From Pseudomonadales bacterium (GTDB lineage: Bacteria > Pseudomonadota > Gammaproteobacteria > Pseudomonadales > UBA7239): a stretch of 64,000 nt of DNA. The translations under genes and the position numbers were made by a program. The stretch spans positions 62,001 to 126,000 of the forward strand of contig JANQLY010000021.1 of the NCBI GenBank assembly GCA_028280345.1, in the 5' to 3' direction. Below, one piece after another: positions 55,224 to 64,000 of this stretch (positions within the stretch are counted from its first letter, which is position 1; each line of letters opens with the position of its first letter). The notes under the pieces were generated by a model. It had not been told where the DNA came from. It did no database searches and saw only the letters and a list, made by a program, of their open reading frames with translations.

Positions 55224-55742
55224 TCAAGAGTCGCTGCGTTTTCCAGACAGTTTGGCCAGGGACAACTTGAGCAGCGCAAACACGCCGAGCCCCGCAATTA
55301 ACAGTCCTTCAATCGAAGCAAAAAAGCCAACAATAAAGTGCAGCTTGTACAGTGCCAGTACAATGCCTGCCACCAGAGCGAGTAACAGCATTAAACCGGA
55401 GAGTCGGTCAAAGCCGGGTAAATCATCAAACTTCGCCTTGCGTCCAATAATAAAAAACACCGCGCCCATCGTGATAATCGGTAAGAAAAATAATACGACA
55501 TTCACTTCGAGCAGATTCAGGCGAATAAAAAACAGCGCATAAAATACCAGCACCGAAGCGAACATACCCGGAATGGCGGCGAGGTAAATGATTACTGACA
55601 GGGCATAATGAATCGGGGACTTATTCAGGTAGGGATTGAAAAAACGCAATAGCACCCAGGCAACGGCAGGTAACAAGAGAAGAAATATGCCGAAAATCAG
55701 ATTGTAGTGTTCGAGTGCAGTGAGAAAGTCGCTAACCGACAT
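55224..55742 (-). CDS. Integral membrane protein, unrecognised
   Basis: 172 residues with about five membrane helices (FGIFLLLLPAVAWVLLRF, IHYALSVIIYLAAIPGMF, FLPIITMGAVFFIIG, LMLLLALVAGIVLALY, GLLIAGLGVFALLKL). No family motif recognised. Basic, polar C-terminus (KLSGKRSDS). Convergent with the SEC-C gene; same strand as the formate dehydrogenase operon but separated from it by 107 bases at its start. Confidence 0.75.
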   Translation of the reverse strand: MSVSDFLTALEHYNLIFGIFLLLLPAVAWVLLRFFNPYLNKSPIHYALSVIIYLAAIPGMFASVLVFYALFFIRLNLLEVNVVLFFLPIITMGAVFFIIGRKAKFDDLPGFDRLSGLMLLLALVAGIVLALYKLHFIVGFFASIEGLLIAGLGVFALLKLSLAKLSGKRSDS

Positions 55743-55849
55743 CCGTTTACTCCATCAGTTCCGCTCAATTCAGATTGCATACTCCATGCTATGCAAGTGC
55801 ACCTGGATTATCAAGCTTGTTACAGCGACGCTTCTGTTTCAGGTATGCC

Positions 55850-58588
55850 TCAGGCCGCCTGACCGGCTTTTTCCACATTAACCGCGACCACTTTATATTC
55901 GGGGCACATGGTTTCCTCATCGCATTCACTGGAGGTGACATTGTTCACCATATGTTCCGGGAAGTGGAAAGTCGTAAACACAACGCCGGGTTTAACCTTG
56001 CGCGAGACTTCTACGGTGAGTACAACCTCACCACGCTCGGAAAATAGTCGCGCCCGATCACCGCTTTCGATACCTTTGCTGGCGGCATCTTTCGGATGTA
56101 ATAACAAAATATCCTCATCGACAATCTCTTCATTGGCGGTGCGCCGTGTCATGGTCGCTGCGTTGTAGTGCTGTAACACACGGGAAGTCGTAAGAATCAG
56201 CGGGTATTGAGCACGGTGTTTTTCCAGTTCATAGGATTCGCGCCAGTCAAAGAAATGAAACTTGCCTTTGCCGCGTTTAAACGTTTCTGTGTGCAGAATT
56301 TTTGTGTCGGTGCCGTCTTCATTGACGGGCCATTGCAAACCGTCTTCACCGAGCCCCTCCCAGGTGGCACCGGCAAAAAACGGTACTACGGAGGCCACTT
56401 CTGCGAGCATCTCGGCGGCGTCATACTCTGCCTGCTCATAGCCCATGTGGTTCATGATATCGACAATAATTTCGCCATCAGTTTTGGTGCCTTCGAGCGG
56501 TTCAACCGCCGCGTTGACCTGCTGGATGCGGCGTTCGCCATTGGTGAATGTACCGCTCTTTTCGAGGAACGATGCACCGGGCAATACCACATCGGCAAGT
56601 TTGCAGGTTTCGGTAAAGAAAATTTCCTGCACTACGAGCAGGTCAAGATTTTTCAATGCTTTAACAACGTGATGAGTGTTGGGGTCGGTTTGCGCCACAT
56701 CTTCACCCATAATCCACAGACCCTTGAACTTGCCATCAAGCATGGCCTGGTACATCTGCGGAATTTTCAAGCCGGCAGTAGTGGGAGAAGGTGCACCGTA
56801 TTTATCAGCGTAGTATTGCTGGTTCGCTTCATTGTCCATCGGCAGATAACCTGCACCCTGATGGGGTTGACAGCCCATATCCGCAGAACCCTGCACATTG
56901 TTCTGTCCGCGCAGCGGGTTTACACCGACACCGAGACGGCCGATATTGCCCGTGAGCATGGCAAGGTTGGCAATCAGCATGACGGTTTTTGAACCCTGAC
57001 TATGTTCGGTAACACCGAGACCGTGGAAACTCATCGCATTCGGTGCCGAGGCGTAAGCAAGGGCAGCGCTTCTGGCGAGTTCACGATCCACACCGGTAAT
57101 CTCGCACATTGCATCGACATCCAGTTGTTTAATCTGTTCAAGGAACTCTTCGTGCCCTTCGCAACGCTCGTCAATAAAACTTTCATCGATCAGGCCCGCT
57201 TCAACAATAAAGTAGAGCAAGGTATTGAGCATGGCGACATTGGTGCCCGGGCGCAGTTGCAAATGGTAGTCGGCGAGTTTGGCGATTTCGGTTTTCACCG
57301 GGTCGATGACGATGAGCGTCTTGCCTTTCATCGCCTGTTGTTTGATCTTGGCACCGGTCACCGGGTGAGCGGCGGTCGGGTTGGCGCCAGTCACAACAAT
57401 ACAGTCGGTAAATTCCAGATCGGCAATAGAATTTGTCGCTGCACCGGTACCAAAGGCCTGCTGCATACCCCATGCGGTCGGAGAGTGACAAACCCGTGCA
57501 CAGCAGTCGATATTGTTGGTGCCGATCACGGCGCGAATAAATTTCTGCATCAGATAATTTTCTTCATTGGTACAGCGTGACGAAGAAATACCACCGATCG
57601 CATCTGCACCGTGCTCAGCTTTAATCTGATTAAGCTTGCTAGCGATATAGTCGTAGGCTTCATCCCAGCTTGCTTCTTCAAACTCACCAGTGTTGGCATT
57701 GCGAATCAACGGGCTGCGCAAGCGGTCCGGATGGCGATAGAATTTAAACGCATAGCGCCCCTTGAGGCAGGTGTGCCCAGCATTGGTTTCCGCATCCCAG
57801 GGCGCATGAATGGATAGTACTTCGTTGTTCTTGACGGAGACTTCGAGATTGCAGCCAACACCGCAGTAGGAACATACGGTACGGACTTTCTTTTCTGCTT
57901 CGATGGATTTCGATTGAAACACATCGCTAATCGCTGCCGTCGGGCAGGTCTCTGCACAAGCGCCACAGCTGACACAGGATGAATCACCAAACGGAATATC
58001 ATCGTCTGTAGCAATTTTGGCATCAAAGCCGCGCCCACTCATGGTGAGTACAAACTGCCCCTGAATCTCGTCACAAGCGCGTACACAGCGCGAGCAGTTA
58101 ATACATTTGGAAAGATCCATACGCATATAGGGATGCGATTCATCTTTCTCGCGATCAAGGTGAGTTTCCGGTTGCCAGTAGCGTACTTCGCGAATACCGA
58201 CTTTGGCGGCCACATCCTGCAACTCACAGTTGCCGTTTACCTCGCAGGTTAAACAGTCGAGGGGGTGGTCCGTGAGCACGAGTTCTACAATATTCTTGCG
58301 CAGCTTTTTAATCGAGTCAGAGTTTGTGTAAATAAACATGCCTTCGGAAACCGGAGTGTGACATGAAGCCATGGTTTTGGTTGGGCCGTCGGATTGCAGC
58401 GCCACTTCCACCGAGCACACCCGGCAGGCGCCATAGGGCTTCATACGCGGGTCGTCACACAGGGTCGGAATATGATCCTGGCCGAGGTGGCGTTTAGCGA
58501 ACTGCAAAATCGTTTCGCCTTTTTCAAGCCTGAACGGTTGTCCGTCGAGGAAGGCCATATTCTGGAGGCTGGTTTCGTGCATGTTCAT
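55850..58588 (-). CDS. fdhA: NAD-dependent formate dehydrogenase, molybdopterin catalytic subunit
   Basis: 912 residues. NuoG-like N-terminus: 2Fe-2S ligands C44, C55, C58 and MASCHTP, then HPLDCLTCEVNGNCEL ([4Fe-4S] with His), and two ferredoxin clusters CINCSRCVRACDE and CVSCGACAETCPT. Molybdopterin domain from about 230 with CSYCGVGCNLEV ([4Fe-4S]) and active site CCARVCHSPT where Cys replaces selenocysteine. Oxidises formate to CO2 and passes electrons through the clusters to the partner subunit. It is the second gene of a pair, 25 bases after fdhB. Confidence 0.95.
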   Translation of the reverse strand: MNMHETSLQNMAFLDGQPFRLEKGETILQFAKRHLGQDHIPTLCDDPRMKPYGACRVCSVEVALQSDGPTKTMASCHTPVSEGMFIYTNSDSIKKLRKNIVELVLTDHPLDCLTCEVNGNCELQDVAAKVGIREVRYWQPETHLDREKDESHPYMRMDLSKCINCSRCVRACDEIQGQFVLTMSGRGFDAKIATDDDIPFGDSSCVSCGACAETCPTAAISDVFQSKSIEAEKKVRTVCSYCGVGCNLEVSVKNNEVLSIHAPWDAETNAGHTCLKGRYAFKFYRHPDRLRSPLIRNANTGEFEEASWDEAYDYIASKLNQIKAEHGADAIGGISSSRCTNEENYLMQKFIRAVIGTNNIDCCARVCHSPTAWGMQQAFGTGAATNSIADLEFTDCIVVTGANPTAAHPVTGAKIKQQAMKGKTLIVIDPVKTEIAKLADYHLQLRPGTNVAMLNTLLYFIVEAGLIDESFIDERCEGHEEFLEQIKQLDVDAMCEITGVDRELARSAALAYASAPNAMSFHGLGVTEHSQGSKTVMLIANLAMLTGNIGRLGVGVNPLRGQNNVQGSADMGCQPHQGAGYLPMDNEANQQYYADKYGAPSPTTAGLKIPQMYQAMLDGKFKGLWIMGEDVAQTDPNTHHVVKALKNLDLLVVQEIFFTETCKLADVVLPGASFLEKSGTFTNGERRIQQVNAAVEPLEGTKTDGEIIVDIMNHMGYEQAEYDAAEMLAEVASVVPFFAGATWEGLGEDGLQWPVNEDGTDTKILHTETFKRGKGKFHFFDWRESYELEKHRAQYPLILTTSRVLQHYNAATMTRRTANEEIVDEDILLLHPKDAASKGIESGDRARLFSERGEVVLTVEVSRKVKPGVVFTTFHFPEHMVNNVTSSECDEETMCPEYKVVAVNVEKAGQAA

Positions 58589-58613
58589 GGGTTCTTATTA
58601 CCTCGCTAACGGC

Positions 58614-60311
58614 TTATACCGCGCTAAAAGCGATTTGCTGGTCAAAGAACGGCGCCAGTTCATCGTCAAAGTATTGCAGGGCGTTTTTAATGGGCAGGGG
58701 TAAACCGCCACCGAGGGCGCATAAAGATCCCTGCTGCATAGTGTCGAGCAGATCGTTTAATAAATTGCGGTTGAGCAGCTGTTCTCCGGAGAGTGCATTA
58801 TCAAACATTTCCTTGCCACGTGTAGAACCGAGACGACAGGGAAAACACTTGCCGCAGCTTTCTACTTTTGTGAATGCAAACAGGTGTTGAATATACTGTG
58901 CGATGGAGAAGTCTTCAGGGATGCAGACAATTGAAGCGTGGCCAAGCAAAAAACCCGCATCGTTAAATGATTCAAAGTCCACATTGAGATCAGAAATTTT
59001 CTCTACCGGCACCAGTCCACCGAGTGGGCCGCCGATATGTAATGCTTTTACGGGTTTACTAAAGCCGCCACCGATAGTATCAATCACCGTGGATAGCGGG
59101 GTATTCATATCCACTTCCACCATGCCCGGATTGTTAAAGCCACTATCCAGGGAAATCAGTTTGGTGCCAGTGGATTTACCATTGCCAATCGCAGCAAAGG
59201 CTGTGCCACCCATTTGCAGCAGGCCCGGGATGGCAGCAAAGGTTTCAACGTTGTTGAGAATCGTGGGTTTTTTATAGAGGCCCTCCACGGTGGGAAAGGG
59301 TGGGCGTACATCTACTTCCGCGCGGCGTCCCTCAATGGATGCAATCAGGGCGGTTTCTTCGCCACAGATATAGGCGCCGGCACCCTTGATAATTTTGAAC
59401 TGGAAGTTGAAGTCTGTACCGAGAATCTGTTTACCTGCAAGGTTGGAAGCTTCGAGTTCTGCAATGGCTTTGGCAATGGTCTCAATCGATTCCGGGTACT
59501 CGGCGCGAATATAAAGCACCCCTTCGTCGGCACCGGCAATCCAGCCTGCCATTAACATCCCGAACAATACGCGCAACGGTTGCTGCTCAAGCAGATAGCG
59601 GTCGGAATAGGCGCCCGGGTCCCCCTCATCAGCATTGCACACAATGTATTTCTTATCCGCTGTTACCTGTTTACAACTTTCCCACTTGATACCGGCGGGA
59701 AAACCCGCACCGCCGCGACCGCGTAAATTCGAGGTCTTAATTTCGTTGAGTACGGTATCGGTACCTTGTTGCAGCGCTTTTTCAAGGGCGCTCGTAAAGT
59801 CAGCGCAACTGGAAAAATCATTGTTGCTGAGAATCGGGGTGTGCGTGTGGCAGGTCACTGCATAGTTATCGTTGTGCAAGGCTTCTGCAGGGTCATCCGA
59901 TGGAGTGTTGAGTATGGTGTCGAGGTGATTGATCGCCTCGCCGGAATAATTGTTACCGTTGAGGTGGAATGCACTGTTTTCATGGCAACGTCCGAGACAG
60001 GTCATATGTCCGATATTTTCAGCACCAAATTTGGCGGCCAGCTTTTCCTGTACGGCATCCTGGCTGCCTGCGCACAGGCATGCGGAGCCGTTGCACACAT
60101 AAGCACTTTTGCTGATATGTTCGGCATCGAGAAATTCATAGAACGTCGAAGTACCGTAGATGGTTGCCTTGCCAACGTTGTAATCACTGGCAAGCGCAGT
60201 CATTTCCTCTTTATTCGGAATACGGCATTCATCACCGATCGAAGTGACTTTCTCGAACAGGTTGTCCTGTAGACCCTTGCGGCCGGACAGTTTGGAAATA
60301 TTCTGCGACAT
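58614..60311 (-). CDS. fdhB: Formate dehydrogenase NADH-binding subunit, fused NuoE/NuoF-like
   Basis: 565 residues. N-terminal thioredoxin-like 2Fe-2S domain (about 1-140; CNGSACLCAGS and HMTCLGRCHENSAF, NuoE/FdsG-type) joined to a NuoF/FdsB-type domain (about 150-565): NADH and FMN loops LRGRGGAGFPAGIKW, NADEGDPGAYSDR, GAGAYICGEETALIASIEG, and the [4Fe-4S] ligands CGKCFPC with a distal Cys in GSLCALGGG. In many bacteria these are two genes; here they are one. Accepts electrons and reduces NAD+. Confidence 0.95.
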   Translation of the reverse strand: MSQNISKLSGRKGLQDNLFEKVTSIGDECRIPNKEEMTALASDYNVGKATIYGTSTFYEFLDAEHISKSAYVCNGSACLCAGSQDAVQEKLAAKFGAENIGHMTCLGRCHENSAFHLNGNNYSGEAINHLDTILNTPSDDPAEALHNDNYAVTCHTHTPILSNNDFSSCADFTSALEKALQQGTDTVLNEIKTSNLRGRGGAGFPAGIKWESCKQVTADKKYIVCNADEGDPGAYSDRYLLEQQPLRVLFGMLMAGWIAGADEGVLYIRAEYPESIETIAKAIAELEASNLAGKQILGTDFNFQFKIIKGAGAYICGEETALIASIEGRRAEVDVRPPFPTVEGLYKKPTILNNVETFAAIPGLLQMGGTAFAAIGNGKSTGTKLISLDSGFNNPGMVEVDMNTPLSTVIDTIGGGFSKPVKALHIGGPLGGLVPVEKISDLNVDFESFNDAGFLLGHASIVCIPEDFSIAQYIQHLFAFTKVESCGKCFPCRLGSTRGKEMFDNALSGEQLLNRNLLNDLLDTMQQGSLCALGGGLPLPIKNALQYFDDELAPFFDQQIAFSAV

Positions 60312-60443
60312 AAATCTACCGGGAAAATGCTTAAGGCGTTGATTTGATGGGTTAATTTTACGCCAGCTACCGGGCGTTTAATAGGGCACTGGCCTATTTA
60401 AAGTCGGCAAAGACCTTGTGGAAATAGCCTGTTGTCGTCTGAA

Positions 60444-62021
60444 CTAGAATTTTTTCAGTGCTGGAAATAGCTTGAACAGCAAATGGCCAAGGGAGAAATA
60501 GAAAAAGCGCCCAATCTTGACCGGCAGGTTTTTAAGCGGGGTGCGGCGCAGATAACGCCAGATACGCGAAGGCGATAAATAGAACTTCATGGTTAATTTG
60601 TACTGAAACTCCTTGAGGGGAAACCCATAGGCGCGCTCATACCAGGAAACATCGCTTTCCACGCCTTGCAGGGTCATTTTGCCGCCTTCATCTGCGACCG
60701 TGACATCGATAGTGGCCTGTTTATTTTCCTGCTCACACAGGTCGTAAAGCGGTGTGTTGGGCTGTGGCATCACGGTAAAGATATGTGCCTGGGTGAGGCG
60801 GCTATTCAGGGCAAAGTCTGCTGTAGCCTTAAGCTCTTCTTCAGTTTCCGTCGGGAAGCCGAGCATAAAGTGGCCGTAAACCAGCATGCCGCGCTCGTCA
60901 GCCGCGTCGATAACCCAACGGGTTTTTTCTATGTCGAGGTGTTTTTCCATCAGGGTCTGCAAACGCGGTGTGGCGGTTTCAATCGCCACATTGATCGAAT
61001 AGGTGCCGCCAAGTTTCAGATCGTCGAGCACATCATCATCAATAATGTCGGCGCGGATGCCATTCGGAAAATTGAAGTGCATTTTGCCAGGCCAGCGCCG
61101 GTCAACTTCATGCATAACCTGCTTGAGGCGCGGTTTATGTAGATTAAAAATATCGTCGATGATTTGAAATTCCGTGACCCCGAAGTGATCGTACAAGTAT
61201 TCGATTTCCGCAATCACACGTTCAGCGCTCTGGAATTTAAAGCGTTTGGTAAAAATGTCATGGCAGTAGTTACATAGATAGGGGCAACCGCGGGAGGTAA
61301 ACAGCATCGCATAGCGTTTGCCCTTGAGTGTTGAAGACAGGTTTGGGCGGCGCGCGTAGAGATCAAAGTCAATGTAACGCCAATCTGGCAGGGGTAAACT
61401 GTCGAGGTCGTTGACAAAGTCCTGTTTGGTAATGGTGTGGCAGCTACCATCGGCCTTGCGGTAGTTAAAACCGGGAATGTCATCACCGAGTTCCATGCCG
61501 TTGATATAACGGCTCACAGCAAGTGGGAAGTTGCGATCCCCGGGGCCGTCAATCACCCAGTCGACACGGGATTTGCCAAGAATTTCTCCGGCGCGAAGAT
61601 GGGTATAGGGGCCACCGAGTACCGTGACGGTATTTGGATTATGCGCCTTGATTGTTTCAATCATTGTTATGGATGCGTCAGCTTCTGCGCTCAGGGCTGA
61701 AAGACCAACAATATCCGGTGCAAATTCTTCAAGCACTTCGACAATATTCGGCAGAGCTTGCCGATACAATTTCATATCAAGCACCTTGATCTCTACCGTT
61801 TCCGCAAACGCTTCCCGCAAACTGGCGGCGAGGCATAGCAGGCCAAGGGGAGGACTTTCGGCTTTGATCGGGGTGGGTGCGTAAGGTTTAACAAGCAAAA
61901 TGCGAGTCAGCTTTTGCAGCGGGCCGAGACCGGACAGGGACATATCATCCAGTGACAGCTCTGGTGTTGCAGGCTGGGTATCTATCGCTGATTCGAATGT
62001 GACTGCTGGAATGCTATTCAC
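60444..62021 (-). CDS. B12-binding-domain radical SAM protein (paralog 2)
   Basis: 525 residues from GTG 62021, which has GAAAGG 7 bases upstream; the frame also opens at a TTG five codons earlier. Same layout as the paralog at 53083: ILLVKPYAPTPIKAESPPLG, DIVGLSALSAEA, TVLGGPYTHLRAGEIL; CPYLCNYCHDIF; GGTYSINVAIETATPR; GFPLKEFQYKLTMKFYLSPSR. It differs mainly in the loops. Upstream of fdhB on the same strand with a 132-base gap. Confidence 0.88.
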   Translation of the reverse strand: MNSIPAVTFESAIDTQPATPELSLDDMSLSGLGPLQKLTRILLVKPYAPTPIKAESPPLGLLCLAASLREAFAETVEIKVLDMKLYRQALPNIVEVLEEFAPDIVGLSALSAEADASITMIETIKAHNPNTVTVLGGPYTHLRAGEILGKSRVDWVIDGPGDRNFPLAVSRYINGMELGDDIPGFNYRKADGSCHTITKQDFVNDLDSLPLPDWRYIDFDLYARRPNLSSTLKGKRYAMLFTSRGCPYLCNYCHDIFTKRFKFQSAERVIAEIEYLYDHFGVTEFQIIDDIFNLHKPRLKQVMHEVDRRWPGKMHFNFPNGIRADIIDDDVLDDLKLGGTYSINVAIETATPRLQTLMEKHLDIEKTRWVIDAADERGMLVYGHFMLGFPTETEEELKATADFALNSRLTQAHIFTVMPQPNTPLYDLCEQENKQATIDVTVADEGGKMTLQGVESDVSWYERAYGFPLKEFQYKLTMKFYLSPSRIWRYLRRTPLKNLPVKIGRFFYFSLGHLLFKLFPALKKF

Positions 62022-62180
62022 AGAAAAACCTTTCAAATATTATGTTTTTAGAAAAGTATTTTTCCAATTGGGATAATATAAAAGGATTTTCTTAAAAAGT
62101 ATATTTCTATTTTGATAATAGGCTGATCTATTGGGTTGGAAGGGAAACAACGAGAGCGGGGGGCGTGTGACAAGGGCACT

Positions 62181-63059
62181 TTAGTGGCTGATACGTTCCG
62201 GGTGGCTATAGACGTTGAAGCTGTCAGCTTTGAGAAAACCACATAATGTCATGCTGTGGCGCTGTGCGAGCTGTACCGCCAGGCTTGTCGGCGCGCCGAT
62301 AGCGGCGAGCAGGGGCAGGTTAGCCATCAGGGCTTTTTGTACGAGCTCGAAGCTGGCGCGACCGCTAACCAGCACACCGTATTGCTGCAATGAGGCTTCT
62401 CCGCCGAGCAACAGCGAGCCAATCAGTTTATCCATGGCGTTATGACGACCAACATCCTCACGCACGGCGAGTATGTTCCCACTATCATCAAACAGTGCGG
62501 CGGAGTGTACTCCACCGGTTTTGGCAAATTGCTGCTGATATTGCTGCAACTGTTTCGGCAGTGCATGTAAATACTGTGCGGCGAGTACTGGCTGGTCGGG
62601 GAGTAATTCAGGGTTGTGTAACATTTCCAGTGCCTGGATGGCGGTTTTTCCACAGACGCCGCAGGCGGAGTGGGTAAAGAAGTGCCGCTGTAGCCTTTCC
62701 TGGTCAAACACCGCGTTTTCAGCTAGCTGTACGAGCACGGTGTTCTGCGGATTTTCGCTGTTTTGATCGTAGGCAATGTCCTGAATATCTGCGGCCTGTC
62801 TGACAATGCCTTCAGCGAACAGAAAGCCGGTGGCCAGTTCAAAATCGTTACCTGGGGTGCGCATGGTGATGACAAGGGGGAAATTGTTTCCATGCTGGCC
62901 GAGAATAATTGCGAGGGGTTCCTCAATCGAGAGGTGGTCATCACGGACTGTGCTGACACCGTTGCTATCAGCATTGTCATCACCGCCAGCGCGGCGCACA
63001 GAAAAGTGGCTAACAGCCTGAATGGAATCAGCAGGGGGCCTGGAAGTATCCGAGGTCAC
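62181..63059 (-). CDS. fdhD: FdhD, sulfurtransferase for formate dehydrogenase
   Basis: 292 residues, start GTG 63057-63059. FdhD transfers sulfur from IscS to the molybdenum cofactor for FDH activity. The catalytic CxxC is present as HSACGVCGKTA, and EDVGRHNAMDKLIG is the conserved second motif; the C-terminus carries LCGFLKADSFNVYSHPERI. On the same strand as fdhB/fdhA but separated from them by paralog 2 of the radical SAM proteins. Starts 15 bases after the fabB stop. Confidence 0.93.
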   Translation of the reverse strand: MTSDTSRPPADSIQAVSHFSVRRAGGDDNADSNGVSTVRDDHLSIEEPLAIILGQHGNNFPLVITMRTPGNDFELATGFLFAEGIVRQAADIQDIAYDQNSENPQNTVLVQLAENAVFDQERLQRHFFTHSACGVCGKTAIQALEMLHNPELLPDQPVLAAQYLHALPKQLQQYQQQFAKTGGVHSAALFDDSGNILAVREDVGRHNAMDKLIGSLLLGGEASLQQYGVLVSGRASFELVQKALMANLPLLAAIGAPTSLAVQLAQRHSMTLCGFLKADSFNVYSHPERISH

Positions 63060-63074
63060 TGGCGCAGGCCGGGT

Positions 63075-64000
63075 TTAGCCCTGATAACGCTGGAACACAA
63101 GACTTGCGTTGGTACCGCCAAAACCAAAGCTGTTAGACATGACCCGTTCCAGCGTCACATCATTCTGAGTTTCCAGTGCTATCGGCAGGCCCTGAGCTTC
63201 CTCGTCGAGGTTATTCACATTTGCAGAAGCGCAGATAAAGTTATTCTGTTGCATCAGCAATGTGTAGATTGCTTCCTGCACACCGGCGGCGCCGAGGGAA
63301 TGGCCTGATAGCGATTTGGTGGAGCTGATAGTGGGAATGTCGCTGGCAAAGGTTTCTTTTACCGCGCGTAGTTCGGCAACATCGCCTACCGGTGTACTGG
63401 TACCGTGGGCATTGATGTAATCAATGCTGCCATCAACTGTGGCGAGTGCCTGTTGCATGCAGCGGATCGCGCCTTCACCGGATGGTGCGACCATGTCGTA
63501 GCCGTCGGAGGTGGCACCGTAGCCCACCACTTCGGCATAGATTTTTGCGCCGCGGGCTTTGGCGTGTTCAAGCTCTTCAAGCACGAGCATGCCACCGCCA
63601 CCAGCAATCACAAAACCGTCGCGATCAGCGTCGTAGGCACGAGAGGCTTTATCCGGTGTGTCGTTGTATTTGGTCGACAGCGCACCCATCGCATCAAACA
63701 GACAACTCATGCTCCAGTGTAATTCTTCACCGCCACCGGCAAACACGACATCCTGTTTACCGAGCTGAATCAATTCCATTGCGTTGCCGATGCAGTGGGC
63801 GCTGGTGGCGCAGGCAGAGGAAATCGAGTAGTTCACGCCTTTGATTTTGAACGGTGTGGCAAGACAGGCAGACACGGTGCTGCCCATGGTCTGGGTAACC
63901 CGATACGGGCCGACACGTTTGAGACCTTTTGCGCGCAGAATGTCTGCAGCTTCTACCTGGTTAGCTGAAGATGCGCCACCGGAGCCCGCAATCAATCCGG
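63075..64000 (-). CDS. fabB: Beta-ketoacyl-ACP synthase I (FabB), N-terminus beyond the window
   Basis: At least 308 residues to the window edge, thus missing about 100 N-terminal residues. Catalytic Cys in [14 protein letters not shown], His in [11 protein letters not shown], and Lys/His in [14 protein letters not shown], the Cys-His-His arrangement of KAS I/II; the sequence reads as FabB in the [17 protein letters not shown] region. Elongates unsaturated fatty acids in type II synthesis. Next to fdhD on the same strand, probably by chance. Confidence 0.9.
   Translation of the reverse strand, partial: GLIAGSGGASSANQVEAADILRAKGLKRVGPYRVTQTMGSTVSACLATPFKIKGVNYSISSACATSAHCIGNAMELIQLGKQDVVFAGGGEELHWSMSCLFDAMGALSTKYNDTPDKASRAYDADRDGFVIAGGGGMLVLEELEHAKARGAKIYAEVVGYGATSDGYDMVAPSGEGAIRCMQQALATVDGSIDYINAHGTSTPVGDVAELRAVKETFASDIPTISSTKSLSGHSLGAAGVQEAIYTLLMQQNNFICASANVNNLDEEAQGLPIALETQNDVTLERVMSNSFGFGGTNASLVFQRYQG

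Noticed and set aside
55850-58588. Selenocysteine in the formate dehydrogenase
   Set aside because: The active-site codon reads Cys (CCARVCHS) and no in-frame TGA occurs, so no recoding is needed.

Overview
The window is bacterial chromosome, densely packed with protein genes on both strands, and looks like a free-living, probably marine gammaproteobacterium. This is inferred from the gene set: OxyR/KatG, Zur, MdaB, FabB, a Dps of the usual type, a cytosolic NAD-dependent formate dehydrogenase and several large secreted repeat proteins. A placement near Cellvibrionales-type bacteria is a guess. I saw no tRNA, rRNA, CRISPR array, transposase or phage module.

Layout. 1-6.3 kb: end of an NTF2-like gene, a LysR regulator divergent from polyphosphate kinase 2, DoxX, dps with a previously unlisted 49-residue Dps-like fragment downstream, and an RND/MMPL exporter. 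6.5-10 kb: a secreted pentapeptide-repeat protein converging on a GT-C glycosyltransferase. 10-16.4 kb: a zinc homeostasis locus. zur, a MerC-like gene and a CobW-type GTPase run left; a porin-like protein, a ZnuA-like binding protein and a ZnuB-like permease run right; a palindromic Zur-box candidate lies between them. No ABC ATPase gene is present. 16.4-24.3 kb: flavin monooxygenase and a redox-defence block (katG/oxyR, CPMC redoxin, mdaB/HxlR, AraC, glutaredoxin). 24.4-27.3 kb: a bufferin-type RiPP operon (bufA-bufB-bufC) continuing into an ECF sigma factor and its probable anti-sigma factor. 27.5-29.9 kb: two translationally coupled, secreted cysteine-repeat proteins of a family I do not recognise.

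29.9-40.6 kb: a lipid-modifying neighbourhood with two SDRs, a sterol-desaturase-type di-iron hydroxylase, a sterol-methyltransferase-like enzyme, a CrtC/AttH-like lipocalin protein, an EXPERA/emopamil-binding-like membrane protein, a DUF1295 steroid-reductase-like protein and a TetR regulator. Two copies of a 23-bp palindrome sit in the promoters of the EXPERA-like gene and of the tetR/SDR pair and are probably its operators. 40.8-45.7 kb: two more secreted pentapeptide proteins, paralogous to the one at 6.5 kb, sharing a duplicated promoter region and 5' coding module and separated by another tetR gene. 46-49.3 kb: a large secreted choice-of-anchor I/FG-GAP protein and an HNH protein. 49.8-52.8 kb: copper delivery (PCuAC, SCO), an FKBP and a membrane Ser/Thr kinase. 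53-64 kb: an NAD-dependent formate dehydrogenase (molybdopterin subunit plus a fused NuoE/NuoF-like subunit), fdhD, two paralogous B12-binding radical SAM proteins on either side of the dehydrogenase genes, a SEC-C protein, and the 3' part of fabB.

The most interesting items that I cannot assign to a known system are the paired cysteine-repeat proteins, the three-member modular pentapeptide family, the Dps-fragment gene, and the TetR-controlled sterol-like lipid cluster.
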